The position numbers and the translations under genes were made by a program. This document shows positions 32,513-44,512 of a stretch of DNA of 64,000 nt, piece by piece; positions within the stretch are counted from its first letter, which is position 1, and every line of letters starts with the position of its first letter. Below the pieces are notes generated by a model. It saw only the letters and a list, made by a program, of their open reading frames with translations. It did not search any database and was not told the DNA's origin. The DNA is from Tilletia caries (lineage: Eukaryota; Basidiomycota; Exobasidiomycetes; Tilletiales; Tilletiaceae): contig JALUTQ010000041.1 in the NCBI GenBank assembly GCA_032718865.1, forward strand, positions 1,178,001 to 1,242,000, written 5' to 3'.

Positions 32513-33919
32513 GCTGGCTGGTAGGGCAGGTGACGGGGGAGGGGATGAGTACGATGTGGATGGTCTGAAGGTGCGTGACTGTGGGAGTGTAGGGGGAAGG
32601 AAGCAGAGGACACGTTGATCAGGATCCCCTTTTGTACAATTGATCGGGAGTCATGCTGGACAATGAGGCCAACTACCATATCACCAGTAACCGGTAACCC
32701 CTCAGAAATCTTAATCTCATCCGCCTGTGCCTGATTGAGCTCTCATCGAAATCAGGGCCGCGATTTATGAAGGAAACGGAGGGTTTCCAGAACGCCCTTT
32801 GCCATCGCGGCCCGCATCATCTCATGAACGATGCCGCCGCCAATGTCAGATGCTGTTCGGTGTTCCTCTCGGGATTGGACATGCGGCTTCAGCAGGTTGC
32901 TGCTGTAGTCGTTCATTAAACCTAGTCAGTGAAGCGTGAGGTGATAGTGGTCGCAATGGCGGTGGTGGCGGGTGTAAACGTTACCAGGTAGCTGCAGTCG
33001 TGGCCGTGGTTGCGACTCTTGTGCTCATCGTCGTCGTCACGACACTCGCAACTCCCGTATTCAAAGATCAAAAGGTGATGATTCTGCTTTGACGTATTCC
33101 AGGGCCTTTAACTGCTTGTGTGTCGGCATGCTCCGCCTCTCGCGCTCGGTCGATCTGCGTCTGGAGCAGGGACTTCGCAGGTCCCTCCAGCCCCGGCGAC
33201 CGAAGGGGCTATGCGGGCAAGGGCTGCTTCTAGCAAGAAGACAGCTACTAGGAGAAGTACCTAGGAAAGGATAGCGACGAGTCGATTTGGGCAGCGTTGA
33301 GGTTCAGGTGGGCATCGGATCTGAGAGAGTGGAAAGGGATGAGGAGGGAGAAGGATGAAGAGACGTGAGGGGTGGGTATTCAAAGGGGAGAGGCAACAAG
33401 GATAGATGAGCAACGTGAGCTATCCAATACGACTGCCTTCAACCTGAGCAGTCCCCGGCGCCATGAGAACATCAGCGAGAGCATAGTCCAAGCCAGTGCA
33501 AGGTCGAAAAAACGGCAGAGAGAAGGTTCTGTTATTTTGCTTTGGTCCAGCGGCCCGCAGAGCGAGGATAAGGAAGTGGGGGCATCTTCACTCCCCGCGC
33601 GCCTCGCCAATCTTTCCCCTTGTTCCACCAGCTCCTCAATGATCAATCTCCACAACCTCGCCTTTACCCGCGCCCTCCTCCGAGTCTTTCCCGCGCTGCT
33701 TCTTGACGCGGACCGCCACTCGCACGCCACGAGGAGGAGAGGACAGCGGGTGGTATGGCGTGGCGATCGATGGCGGTGACTTGGGCGGCTGGGTTGAGCT
33801 TGACTTTGTAGAGGAATTCAGCCTGAAAGGTGGGAGAAAGAGAGAGCGAGTGTGTGTGTGTGTGTTTCAGTTTGAGAGAGGGGAACGGGAAGAAGGAAAG
33901 GATAACGAAGGGAGCTTAC
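32513..33919. other. 1.4-kb stretch, no supported gene
   Basis: Contains the promoter of the 32.5 kb gene and sequence downstream of the 33.9 kb gene, including a GTGTGTGTGTGTGTG run near 33850. Several overlapping frames exist (for example 33380-33730 minus) but show no signal peptide, domain or consistent splicing. Confidence 0.45.
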
Positions 33920-34462
33920 CTAGCAGGAGGAGGTTGCCCAGAAGTCGCATGTGTCCCTGTCGTGGCAGGCGTTTGCACAGCCATCACGATCCAATACGCC
34001 CTCCAGCACACATCCCTCGCGACATTTCTGCAGAAGGGGTACAGCCGTGGCGTCAGGGGTTCCAATGAAAGAGATGTTCACCTTCATAGCTTGGGAGCGT
34101 ACGTTGTTGCTGCCAGGGTAGCTTCTCCAATAGGTGCAGACACAGTTCTGTAGCAAAGGAAATGGGAGCAAACAATTGTTTCAGCAGGGACACTGAATGA
34201 CTGAACCGCTTGAAGTGTTGCAGATCAGCACATACCTCGTATGCCCCGCGTTTCTGTGAGGGCTCTTTGCACGCCGCCCTCACTTTCAAGCACCACCAAT
34301 TAGCAGTTTCGCTGTTGAGAGGGAGCAGATCGGCGACGAGAATGTCAAGTAGGTCTTTACGCCTCGAAAAAGGAAGCATTGCAACTTGCAGACTCACCCC
34401 TGGCAGCTGACAGTTCCAAAGGCAGAGAGTGTGCCGAGGACCAGGAGGATGTTGAACTTCAT
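33920..34462 (-). CDS. Small secreted ten-cysteine protein B
   Basis: Four exons: 34398-34462, 34236-34311, 34103-34147 and 33920-34027, phase-consistent, 97 residues. The signal peptide starts MKFNILLVLGTLSAFGTVS. Mature cysteines: WWCLKVRAAC, NCVCTYWRSYPGSNN, KCREGCVLEGVLDRDGCANAC and DTCDFWATSSC. It is a tandem paralog of the 32.0 kb gene, 1.4 kb apart on the same strand; the signal peptides are near-identical, the mature parts much less so, apart from the cysteines and the GSNN and RD-TCD spots. That contrast fits rapid divergence of the mature domain. The core C-x3-C-V-x9-C-x3-C is exactly shared with the 11.0 kb protein. Confidence 0.87.
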
Positions 34463-34895
34463 GTTGATTGGTTGGCCACCAGGTCTTGAAGGGGGAACAG
34501 GTGCGATGTGAGGTATGAAGTTGTGGAAGTGCAGGAGGAAGAAATCACGGATCCATGTCCAGTGCATAAAATATTTGTACGTGGACCGTGGACCGCCCAT
34601 TCAACAGAGTGTATATGAGACATGATACAGGTCCCTCAAATGAGATGTTACCACTGCCGTCGCGCGCCGCGGCACCGAAAAGTTCTCTCCTTCATCAGGG
34701 AGTCGGAAGAAATTTGCAGGAGCTCGACCAGCTCCACCTCGTCCTGACTCCTGATGACCTCGAAGCCTTTGGAATCTTGACTTCAAAGATCTACCGCTTG
34801 CAAAATTCTGGTTGGGGGCGGATGCTACCTGAATTCGCCGAACGGCCTTTACTCGGGCTCAATGGTGGTGGAACGGTGTTCACCATTTTTTGCTG

Positions 34896-35537
34896 TCACG
34901 AAAAAGCCCTCTCGGCAGCCCGAGTACAGGGAGAAGGAGTGCAGAACAGGCGACGTCCGACGAGGTTATCAAGGGCACGCTCCGCTGCGGATATGCGATG
35001 AGTTTCATTGTGTCGACGGTCGAGCACGAACCGAACCTGAATTTGAACAGCCTCGCTGCGTCTGCTTGCCGGGCCAATGCTAACTTGCCGGGCCAATCGT
35101 TCCTGTGCGGTTCTCTGATCGAGGTCTCCCTGACGTTTCGTAGCTGTGCACCGCAGATACCAGTGACGAGACATGTATGCTGTCAGCTGCACCTGTTGCT
35201 GAAGGGTTGCTTCCTGAACATGTGAGTACTCACACTGTATGTGATCCAGAATACTGTATCTGCGTGAGAGGCGAGAGGTACTGGTCCCCTTATTCCTCCT
35301 GCACGAGCTTTGAGCTGCAGGTAAACGAAACAAAGTATGAGCTCATCCGATCGAAGGCATCCAAACATCTCGCGAATCACTGCTCACACTGTACGGCTGA
35401 AAAAAAGGATCGGGCAGGAAGGGCGATTCGGTTTGGGGTAGACGCGAAGAGTGGGCAGATGCGGTGAGAAGAAGAAGGAGGAGGGGAAGCAGAAGGAGGA
35501 GGGGAAGCAGAAGGAGGAGGCAACGAGATTGAATCAT
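34896..35537 (-). CDS. Possible secreted protein with a repeat-built signal peptide
   Basis: The ATG at 35537 starts MIQSRCLLLLLPLLLLLPLL, a Leu run encoded by an 18-bp repeat. Splicing at GTGAGC near 35388 to the acceptor near 35316, and at GTGAGT near 35235 to the acceptor near 35215, keeps one frame to the stop at 34896. The mature part has LKARAGGIRGPVPLASHAD, then an Arg-rich region (RFVLDRRHNETHRISAAERA) and two late cysteines. I recognise no domain. The exon junctions fit, but nothing independent confirms them. Confidence 0.38.
35466..35520. repeat. 18-bp minisatellite in a signal-peptide coding region
   Basis: Two and a half copies of AAGGAGGAGGGGAAGCAG. On the minus strand each unit encodes LLLPLL, so repeat number sets the length of the hydrophobic core. 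Confidence 0.75.
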
Positions 35538-35813
35538 TTTCTGTGATATTGATGTGAGGGTATGTGTCAGTAGGATGAGAAGCGCGACAAGCTGAGGAAG
35601 AGTGTGTGAAGTTTCAATAGGAAAGGGAGGGAAAGATAATGATCAGTGAAAGCGGCGCGCCTTTATGTGTATGTACGTACCCTTCACGGTCCAGATCTCG
35701 ATTGCTAGATAATTATAGCGTGTACAGCTCCAACACGGCAAGTCTGAACCGTAAGCATGTTCGGTGTGGCCAGCACGCATTTGAACCGATCGCTCCATCC
35801 ATTTCAGGAGACC

Positions 35814-37799
35814 TCAGACCAGCACGACGGAGTCAATCACAGAGTATCCCACAGCCACACCGCCCTCGTCGCTCTCCCGCCCTTTCGTCCGCAAGAGGTA
35901 GCCCCCGTAGCCCTCATGCACCATGTCCACCTCCCCGTCAGCCCGCTGCACGACGCCCGAGGCCGAGGAAGTCGATCGCTCCGGTCGACCGAATAGGGCA
36001 GTTGAATAGATGCCTAGCTCAGAAACGACGTCCCCCGCCAAATTTGGGCCCTCCTCATTCCCTGCACCCGCCCGCATCAGGTAATTCCCAATCCCACGGG
36101 GCGGTTTGATGAGCTCCATCAGGATGTACCCTTCCTCGCCCCCGGGTCCGAGTTGAGCCAGAAAGGGCGGGATGTCCTGCCGGTACACGTTGTTCCCGCC
36201 TCCTTCCCGCTGTGGCTTGAGAACGAAGCGTTCCGGTTCCGTCTGGGCTAGACGGATGCCTTCTAACCCGAGCTCGGAGCGAGAGTCGAGGGGCCAGAGG
36301 CCGGAGAAGGTGGAGCGAAGAAGGTCGACGTCGTGTTGTGTAAAGTCGATTTGACCAGCGCCAGATTGCTTGGCAACCTCGCCGGATTCAACCGTTTGGC
36401 CCGAGGAGTTTAGCAGGAAGGACTCGAGTACGCCGGGCTCGGCAAGGACTTGCTGTACCTTCTTCGCACCCGCCAATTGGAGCGCAATCGTTGGGCATTT
36501 AATGGCCTTGCTCCGTTCCAGTAGCATGCGCATATCCCACGCGTTCCCGCCCTCGGGGTAATCTCCAGGCCCATACCCTGCGCGGAAGTAGACGACCGAG
36601 ATCTCCGTGCCTTCGTCGTCCCCCTTCGAAGCGGAATGGTGATAGCCCGGCAGGCGCACGCGGAGCGTCCGATCGGGCCCTGTTAAGCTCGCGCCAAAGG
36701 AACCTGACCCGTCGGAGCGAGACTGTTGCACAGCACCAGCCAGCTCGTCAAAGGTGGCTCGGAGGACGCGAATGCTGTGAACGGAGCCGAGCTCGAACTC
36801 GAGCCAGCGCTGGTCGAAGGCATTTCGCTCGCCTGGCTGGACGACGAACAGGATCGCTGGATCCGAAGGTTTCGCACTCGATTGGTGTGCCGAGGGAGCC
36901 ACTTCGGCGTCGATATATGCTTTGTGACCCGCAGCGAGGCCGCCTGCTAGTGTCTGCAGGGCGCGATTGGGAGGGAGACATTCGAGGGTACTAAGTTGCT
37001 CAGGAGCGGCCTGGAAGAAAGCTCCCGTGGACGTGTGCGAGAACCTGTGGGCCAACACAGTTCTCGTCAGCTATGCTTTCTTACAACCCCAAGGAGGCAG
37101 AGAGAGCACACACCTGTGCAGCTCGCTCGCTCTGGTGCTCAGAGCTCCAAAGGAAGCCGAGATGGTGTTGAATTCGACCTGCTTCAGCTCGAGCGCCCAC
37201 TCCTCGCCCGCACTCGCCGCAGGTTGGTCCGGGTCATCATCGGGAGCATGGAGCAGGTAATCCGACCTGAACAGTCCGAGATGAAGCCTATGTCCGACAG
37301 GAGCGTCCTCCTCCTTGCTTTTGCTTTTGCTCTGTTCCTCGCGCACGGCCAGATAGCACTCCCACAGCTTCCCCTGGAACTCGTCCACCTTGGCCACATT
37401 CGCCCCGATGACACGCTCCAGGAAGGCGTGGTCGAGCGTGATGCGCGCATAGAGGTATGCGTACAGTCCGGAGAGGGAGTGCGCGCGCGTCGCTGGCGAG
37501 ACGTCGGAGTCGCCGCCGGTGGGGCCGTGTGCACGCTGGAAGAGCTCGCGCGGGAAGGGCGATGGCAGCAGGGAGAACGGGGCGTGGATGACGGAGTCGG
37601 TGGGTGGGCCTGGAGCGCTTGTGCCTGCCACCGCAGCGCCGGCATCACCGCCCTGTGCGCTGGCGGGAGGCAAGGGTCGATAGACGAGGCCGTGCGCCAG
37701 AGCGTAGTCGGTGCTGGCCCTTGCGAGTGCTCGCAGCTGGTCGGGCGTGAAGGCAGGCGGCCAGGCCGGCAGAGTCGTCGGAGTGGTACTTGCTGCCAT
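35814..37799 (-). CDS. GSH2: Glutathione synthetase
   Basis: Exon 1 37114-37799 and exon 2 35814-37044 with a 69-bp intron; about 638 residues, longer than the roughly 490 of yeast GSH2 because of loops and a 100-residue Ala/Pro-rich N-terminal region. Diagnostic stretches: ELKQVEFNTISASFGALSTR, YFRAGYGPGDYP, RSKAIKCPTIALQLAG, FVLKPQREGGGNN (the glycine-rich ATP loop) and YILMELIKPP. The enzyme joins gamma-glutamylcysteine and glycine using ATP, the second step of glutathione synthesis, in the cytosol. It is convergent with nothing close; about 300 bp separate its start from the 3' end of NSA2. I take the ATG at 37799 because the further upstream frame lacks another ATG. Confidence 0.95.
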
Positions 37800-38108
37800 C
37801 GCGCCGCGCACAGGGAGAGCTTCGCAGGCGTCAGCTGTGTATATGTACGTATGGGCAAGCGCGTGAAGTTATGGTCCTCGTCCAGACAAGGAGATAGAAG
37901 ATCGCGACTTCAATGCTGCCAATTCCGTCATATCATCGTCAATTCGCAGCGGAGTACACGAATCAGAATGTGGTGAATTGCACAGAAGGAGAGCGGGGAC
38001 CATGACACGTCTGGAAGCCAAGTGGATGAGAGAGAGAAGAGATTGTACAGAGAGGAGCGGAGGAGGGCCGAGTGGGATCATAAGCATGAGGAGTAGGAGG
38101 TGCAGCAT

Positions 38109-39228
38109 TCATGACGAGACCAGGAGAACAGCATTCTGAGGAAAAAAAAGAAGTGGAGCCCCGAGGAAGGTGAATGGGTCAGCAAGAAGCAATGTTGGTC
38201 AAGAAGATGCAAAGTGATGAAGACTCACAATGCAACCGTCGTTCTCAGGATTGTTCGTGATCTGTGCATACTTCGCCCATGCCACATTCCCGCTCGTCGT
38301 CACCAGGCCGAGCTCGGACACGTTGACCTCGATAATCGTACCCTTCGTCAACACACCCAGACTGGTGTAGAGCGGTGATTGTGGGTTCTTCTTCACCCCA
38401 ATGATCGGGAGCTGGAAGGTCGCCTTGAGTTCGGCTGTGAGGAAGCAAGCAGTATCAGAATGTCAATTTCAAGTGTGAACATACGATCGTGCACTGGGGC
38501 TTGGCTTTCACTACTCACGATGTGTGACGTGTGCCTTCTTGTACCGCAGGCCCATCGGCCGGATGAAGCGCTCCAACTTCGGAGGTTTCCGTGTGAAGCT
38601 CTCCCCTACGAATGTCGCCTTGGTGACCATTCGCTTCCAGCCCTTCTGCTTCCGCTTGCCGGTCTTGACCACCTTGAAGGCCTCGTCCTCAGCAATACCC
38701 CGCACCTTTGGCAGCGGGACCGCATACTTTGCCGCCTTGTCCTTTCTCCGCTCTTTGACTGCGCTGCTGAGTGCCTTGGCGTCGCGCTCGTTTTGACGGT
38801 CAAGCAGATATGTGGGCAGGGCGGTGTTGGGGTCGTTCTCGTTGGGGCCAGACTTCTTCTTGAGGTTGCGCTCGTCGTGTGCCTTGAGTGTCTTCTTGAG
38901 CTGAATCTTCTCTGTTCTGTTCTTCTTGTTGAGCATCTTGGCCTTGATGCCCGTCGTCTTCCTGGCGACATTGGAGGACTTGTGGACGGAGCGAGCCTCG
39001 CGCTTGCGCCTGGGAGAGAAGAGAAGGACGGGAGCGTGAGCATGAGTGCGGCAAGCAAGAAGCTACAACGCATGGGTACTCACTTGCGCTCCTCGTGGTC
39101 CATCCGCCTACCATGTCGACGAATGCTCTCTTCGATGTAATCGTTCTGTGTGGGAAGATGCGAGCGAGAGTCAGCCGCCTCCCTCCCTCGCTGGTCGCCC
39201 TCACGCGGCAGAGACTCACCTGCGGCAT
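38109..39228 (-). CDS. NSA2: Ribosome biogenesis protein NSA2
   Basis: Five exons: 39220-39228 (only ATG-CCG-CAG), 39084-39145, 38519-39009, 38229-38434 and 38109-38135, giving 264 residues, the usual family length. The sequence [19 protein letters not shown], then [58 protein letters not shown] and a C-terminal [10 protein letters not shown] identify NSA2 with confidence. The protein works in the nucleolus in maturation of the 27S pre-rRNA and the 60S subunit. Both end exons are tiny (9 and 27 bp) and would be missed by ORF-based calling. It is divergent from the methyltransferase at 39648, sharing a 419-bp promoter region. Confidence 0.96.
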
Positions 39229-39647
39229 GTTGCTTTGTGCGCGAGTGTGTGTGAGAATGAGTTCGTCGATGGCGGCGAGCAGCTCGAGCAGACAATGAAT
39301 CGATAGCAGATCCTGTCTGGCTTCCCAAAAAATTTGGGACCCGCCAGTCGCCACTCTCACTCGGCCGAGATCTCAAACGCCGGTGTCGCGCCGTCGGAGA
39401 TTCAATCATCACCAGTCACCACCTTGCATCGACGGGTTGACATGTTCGTCCAGCTCACGTCGACAAGACGAGTTTTCCAGCTGATCCTTTTACGTCTCTT
39501 CCCAGGTCATCCTCGCCCTTCCTCCTTCCTCCTCCTTTCTCCCACCCATTTCTTCTGCCCTTCTGTGTTTTCCAGCTATCACCTTAGACTCAGGCCTGAG
39601 CGAGAGGACAGGAAAGAAACGAGGAAGGAACCCTGCAAAGGTTTTCC

Positions 39648-41294
39648 ATGAAAGACGACGCTCAAATCATCATTGCGCGCCGCCAGCTCGCCGTCCAATA
39701 CGCGGCCCGCCGACCCCCTCGCCATCCGAGCTTCCAATGGCCCTCGCCTCCTTCCCTCCTCCTGGCCATCCAGCCGTATCTCGAATCCGACCTATTCCTC
39801 CCCGATAACGGCATCTCCACCGCCCCGGCCGAGTACCAACGAATCTTCCTCAAGGCTCTGATCGACAGACTCTCGGTCGCTGTTGCTGAGCACGACGGGG
39901 ACGATGATGGCGAATTCGAGGTTGACGAACGTTTGTTGGAACGCTATACGACACTGCTTACCTCTTCCTCCCCCTCTTCTGCGTCTCAAGGCCTGACAGC
40001 AGGTCCGCCGCCACCGTCGACCATCCAGTACTTTTACCCGCGGCGGCCGACGATCGAGTCAGAACCACAACACGAACTCCACGGCGGAAGTCCTCTTCCG
40101 CTTCTTCTCACTGATCTCAACTCCATCCTGCTCCACAAGGCAGGCGCCATGATCAGCCGTGGCACGACGGGACTTCGAACCTGGGAGGCCAGTCTAACTC
40201 TCGCATCGTATCTCCTCGGCTCCGCCACTTCCAACCCCGCGCATAGGGAAACATCGCTATGGCACACCATCGTCCGACCGGGAGCTCGTGTCCTCGAACT
40301 CGGCAGCGGAGTCGGCATGCTCGGCGTACTCTGTGCCCAACTTCAGGAGGACTATCACACTCGACAGCAAAAACGCGGCAATCAAAGTTCAGAGGGAAAG
40401 GGAGGAGGAGGAGGAGTCGCAGCGACGCCGGCGGAAGTGTACATGACGGACGTTCCCGGCCAAGTCCTCGAGGCTCTCTCGGAAACTGTCGAGCAAAGTG
40501 AGTCTTACTTCCTGCACCTTCCGCGCAAAGGGTACCCAATCTTTGATCACATCTTGTTTGAATGGCCCTTCTTGATGGGCGTTTTTCCTCTTCTCATCAG
40601 ACAATCTCGCATCCTCGGCCCACGTCCACATCGCCCCTCTGGACTGGGTCGAGCTCTCAAGCCAGCACGGAACGGCAGGCAAGGAGGAGACCGATTCTGG
40701 CCGATTACTAGAAGACACATCAGCAGGAACGCGGACTTGGCTCCACTCCCTTGCGCCCACCACCGTCCTCGCAGCCGACGTTGTCTTTGACCCATCTCTG
40801 TGCGGACCCCTCGCGGACACGATTCGGTGTGCACTCGAGGCTGGTATATCACAACGAGAACAAGCGGACCGGGTTGGGGACGGAGACGGGAGCAAGGCGC
40901 TAGAACCTACTGCGTATGTCGCCAGTACGATCCGGAATCCAGCGACGTACGACGTTTTCCTACAAGCCCTACGTACGTGTTTCCTCCTTTTATCCTTGCA
41001 CCCCACCCCCACCCCCCTCGCTCTCTCACACACACACATCGCAACTCTTGCTTAACTGACGTTGATCATTGCTCTTTCACAGGGAAGCAGCACTTGCATT
41101 TCGATCGCATCAAGCTCAACGCAGGGCGTACATCCATCCCTCTTCTTCCATTCAATCCCTCCACGTCACATCCAACCCTTCCAGCCGCCATGCCCGTCCC
41201 CGTCTTCCCTTCCTCGCACGACCCTCTCCGGGACGGCGTCGTCGAGCTCCTGCAAATCCGTCTCCTTCCACAACGAACAATAGCAATGGAATGA
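39648..41294 (+). CDS. EEF2KMT/FAM86-like protein-lysine methyltransferase
   Basis: Exons 39648-40497, 40601-40972 and 41083-41294, 477 residues. The N-terminal FAM86-type region (SFQWPSP...FLKALIDRL) is followed by GLRTWEASLTLASYLL and the seven-beta-strand methyltransferase motif I VLELGSGVGMLGVL. Later come YMTDVPGQVLEAL, VHIAPLDWVEL and LAADVVFDPSL, in the expected order; the C-terminal exon ends DGVVELLQIRLL. Relatives (human EEF2KMT, yeast EFM3) methylate a lysine of elongation factor 2 using S-adenosylmethionine. Loops are rich in Gly and Ser. Substrate assignment is by family only. Confidence 0.88.
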
Positions 41295-42861
41295 ATCAAA
41301 GCCTGTCGTACGATACCACTGGGCGCCGGGCTCCTCTCTATTTCGCTCGATTCCACCAACAGCACAGCGAGAAGGGGGGAAACGATGATTAGACACTCTG
41401 ATTAGGGGTGGGAAAAATGCGAGTCTGTGGAATGGAGTGTAGAATAGAAAAGCGAGAGGGGGACATGGGAGACACAAAAAGCGGGAAAGTTGAAAGATGT
41501 AAGAAAAGGGAGAACAACCGACGTCGAACAAGAGCTGGAGAGAGGAGCACCCGGGCGAGGGGGGAAAGGGAGGAAGTGGAAGAAGAGGAAGAAGAGGGGA
41601 CGACCTGTTTCCAGATGAAGGAGAAATGAAGCGGGCGAGGGAAGGTAGCCCAGCCCTTCTTGAGGTAGCGGAAGGTGGGCGGGGCCGGCTGTAAGGTAGA
41701 GAGGGAGGGGAAACCCGCCCCCCTCTCGTCAGAGGTTGATGGGGTAAAAACAGTGCATGAAAAAAGACCGGAGAGAGGGGGAAGTTCGACAAAACGAAGG
41801 TGTGTGAGGAGGGGAGAGCGGTGGTTGTTCCGTGATTTTGGAGCGGGGGGTTGTCGGGAGCCGTGTGGGCCCGAAGATAGGAAGCGCGCCGGGACCGTGT
41901 TATGGATATGTATGGCTGAGGGCAGAAGGCTCGGGGCCCGTCCACAGCTTGGAGGACGAGTCCCCTTCCCCTTTCCCGCCCGCAAGGTTGAAGTAAAAAC
42001 GAGTCCCCCTTCGTTCTAGCGCGACCGTCGCAGATGTCCTGTCATCGAGGAAATTCGCACAACCCGACAGGCCCCAAGAAACCCCTCCGTCTCCCTGGGT
42101 GCTGCGGGGTGGGTCGTCCGAATCCAAGCTAGCCGGGCCCCTCGCGCATATGATGTTTGTCGAGAGGGTAAAAAGGGGAGTCGGGGCGGGGTATACTCGA
42201 GAATCGTCGGTGGGTTCCCCGAAACTCCCCCATTCGCCAGGGCCAGGAGATGCATGCGACTCAAGACAGCCTCCTCGAGACACGGTCTAGGTATGTTGGG
42301 CGCGCGGAAAAAGGTAAGATGGGGAGGCTAGTTCGTCGGACTTGATGAGGTACGCGAGCCGGGGGTTCGCATGCACCGTCGACGGCGGCGAACAAGAATC
42401 GGAGGGGGCACACATCAGGGCGGCTGGTTGGACACGGACAGGGAAAGGGGACCGAGGGGCGCCTTTTGTTTCGTCGGGGGGTTGGGGTTGGGGTTTCTCC
42501 ACAAGATTTCTCTCGTTTGCTGCAGCCGGCCGCGGAGGCGAAGGTATGTCGGCCGGAGGGTGCAAGAGAGAGGGAGAGAGCGGGAGGGAGGGAGAGGAGG
42601 AGAGAAAGAAAGAGGAGAGAGAGAGAGAGAGAGCGAGCGAGTGGCGAAGGACAGATGGGAAAGTGTGTGATAGAGAGAGATGGTTCATTGTCCTGATGGG
42701 AGAGTAGGGGTAAAAAATAATCTCGGAAGAAGACGCTCGCAGTATGGGGGAAGGGGAAGGGGCCTTGCTCGTGACGAGGGGAAGAACAGGAAAGAAAAAA
42801 AGGAACGCTTGTCGGATACTGGAGGAGGGATGCCGAAGAGTTGGATTTTTTTTCTCTTTCG
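41295..42861. other. 1.57-kb convergent spacer, no gene supported
   Basis: Purine-rich on the plus strand, with GA runs (a 24-base GAGAGA tract at about 42616) and many G tracts. Long open frames appear on both strands because of the skewed composition; none has a domain or plausible splicing. It holds the 3' ends of the methyltransferase and casein kinase genes. Confidence 0.5.
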
Positions 42862-44512
42862 TCATCCGCACCGACAGGTAAGCACCCGCACAAGCTTATC
42901 TCCAAAGCTCCTCTTCTCCGCTCCCCGTTGCCCATGCCCATTCTCCTCATGCGTCCTCATACTCGCGTCTAACCCAAGCGCATCCCCCCCTGCACCAGGC
43001 CCACGAGCCTGTTGCGCCCCCGCAGCACCCGTGCCCCGATGCCCGTTCCGCAGATCGCCAGCACTGTCAAGGTGCTGCGCCGAGGGCCCGGAGTGGGACA
43101 TGCCCGCGTCTCGAACGGCGACGTTGGATGCGCCCGCCTGTGCGCCGCTGACGCCTGCGAGATTGCCATAGCTGCCATTGTGCCCGACGCCGCCGCCGCC
43201 GCCGCCGTAGCCGCTGGCGCCGGTCATGGTGTTCCCCGCGGTGGGGATGCCGCCCCTTCCGTCGTTCTGGGGCATGACGGAGGCATTGGTGGCCGCAGGC
43301 ATGGTGGACTTGCGCGCCTGCTTGGAACCGTTCCGTTGGAGCTGCGCTTGTTGTGCTGCTGCTGCGGCGGCCGCTGCTGATCCACCTGCTCCTGCTGCGG
43401 CGGCTGCGGCGACAGCAGCTGCACTTTGAGAGGGGTAGGTGTTGCGGTTGCCGTTGGCAGTGCGATCTCTGTCGCCGCGCTCGCGGTGGCGCTCCCTTTC
43501 GCGATCCTTGTCACGGTAGTCCCATCCTCGGCCGCCGTTGAGGAGGTCCCAGTCAAAGACGCCGTCTTCCTGCTCGCCGGAGTTCTTGAGGACCTTGGTG
43601 AAGAGTTCGCGCAAGAATTCGTAGTCTGGTGTCTCCTCGAAGCCGAGCTTGCGGACGTAGTTGAGGTAGATGCCGAATTCTTCGGGGAAACCTTCGCAAA
43701 GCTCCTTGATGGGTGTGCTCTGCTTCTTCTCTCCAATCTTCTCGTACTTCTGCTTGTTGGTGGCAGCCTTGAGGCCTTGCCATGGTAGACCTCCGCGGAG
43801 GAAGTACATGAAGACATGGCCGAGAGACTCGAGGTCGTCCCGTCGGGATTGCTCGCGACCAAGATGGGTGTTGATGGACATGTAGCGTGCTGTGCCAGAG
43901 AGAGACTTGCGCTCACGGTAGGGGATGTGCTGCTTGGTCTTTGGATCCCGGTATTGCTTTGCCATGCCGAAGTCGACGATGTGTATGAGGTTTGAGGTGG
44001 TGGTGTTAGGTCGTCCGATGAGGAAGTTGTCAGGCTTGATGTCTCGGTAGATGAGACTTTTCTCGTGGATCGTTTGCACTCGAGTGATCTGCGGGGGGTG
44101 GGCGGACAGGGGTTGGGTGAGCTGGTGGTTACATGTAAATGAGAGGAGAGGAAAGAAAACATACCATCTGCTTGGCACACATGACGACGGTCTTGATGCT
44201 GAACTTGCGTCCGCACATATCGAAGAGGTCCTCGAGGGAGGGACCGAGAAGGTCGATGACGAGGATGCTGTGTAGATTCTCATTGCCGAAGTAGTACGCC
44301 TGGGGAATGCCGGTGGAGCCTCCGAGGAGCTTGTATGCGCGGAACTCGTCGCGCAGCTGGGGTGCGTCCGTCTTGCGCGGCTCGAACTTGATGGCGACCT
44401 GGGACGAGTTGAGGAGATTAGTGCCTTCAAAGATTACGCCGAATGAGCCCTCGCCGATCTTGCGCCCTACACGGTAGTGTACGCCGACGATGTTGGAGCT
44501 GGAGGACGACAT
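42862..44512 (-). CDS. Casein kinase 1, YCK type
   Basis: Exon 1 44165-44512, exon 2 42862-44088, 524 residues. The kinase domain starts [19 protein letters not shown] (here [20 protein letters not shown]), with the Lys of [21 protein letters not shown] (Tyr for His as in YCK kinases), [14 protein letters not shown] and the CK1 motif [20 protein letters not shown]. After residue ~300 comes a charged stretch ([18 protein letters not shown]), then Ala, Gln and Gly runs. The C terminus reads [13 protein letters not shown] kinases are membrane-anchored by palmitoylated C-terminal cysteines; here the ending is C-x-C rather than C-C. They act in nutrient signalling, endocytosis and morphogenesis. 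Confidence 0.94.

Noticed and set aside
33380..33730. 117-codon minus-strand frame considered as a kinetochore-type histone-fold protein
   Set aside because: Only a vague helical pattern; the family motifs are absent and flanking frames do not splice in.
42287..42950. Overlapping long frames on both strands
   Set aside because: They come from skewed purine/pyrimidine composition; no domain, signal or splice pattern supports any of them.
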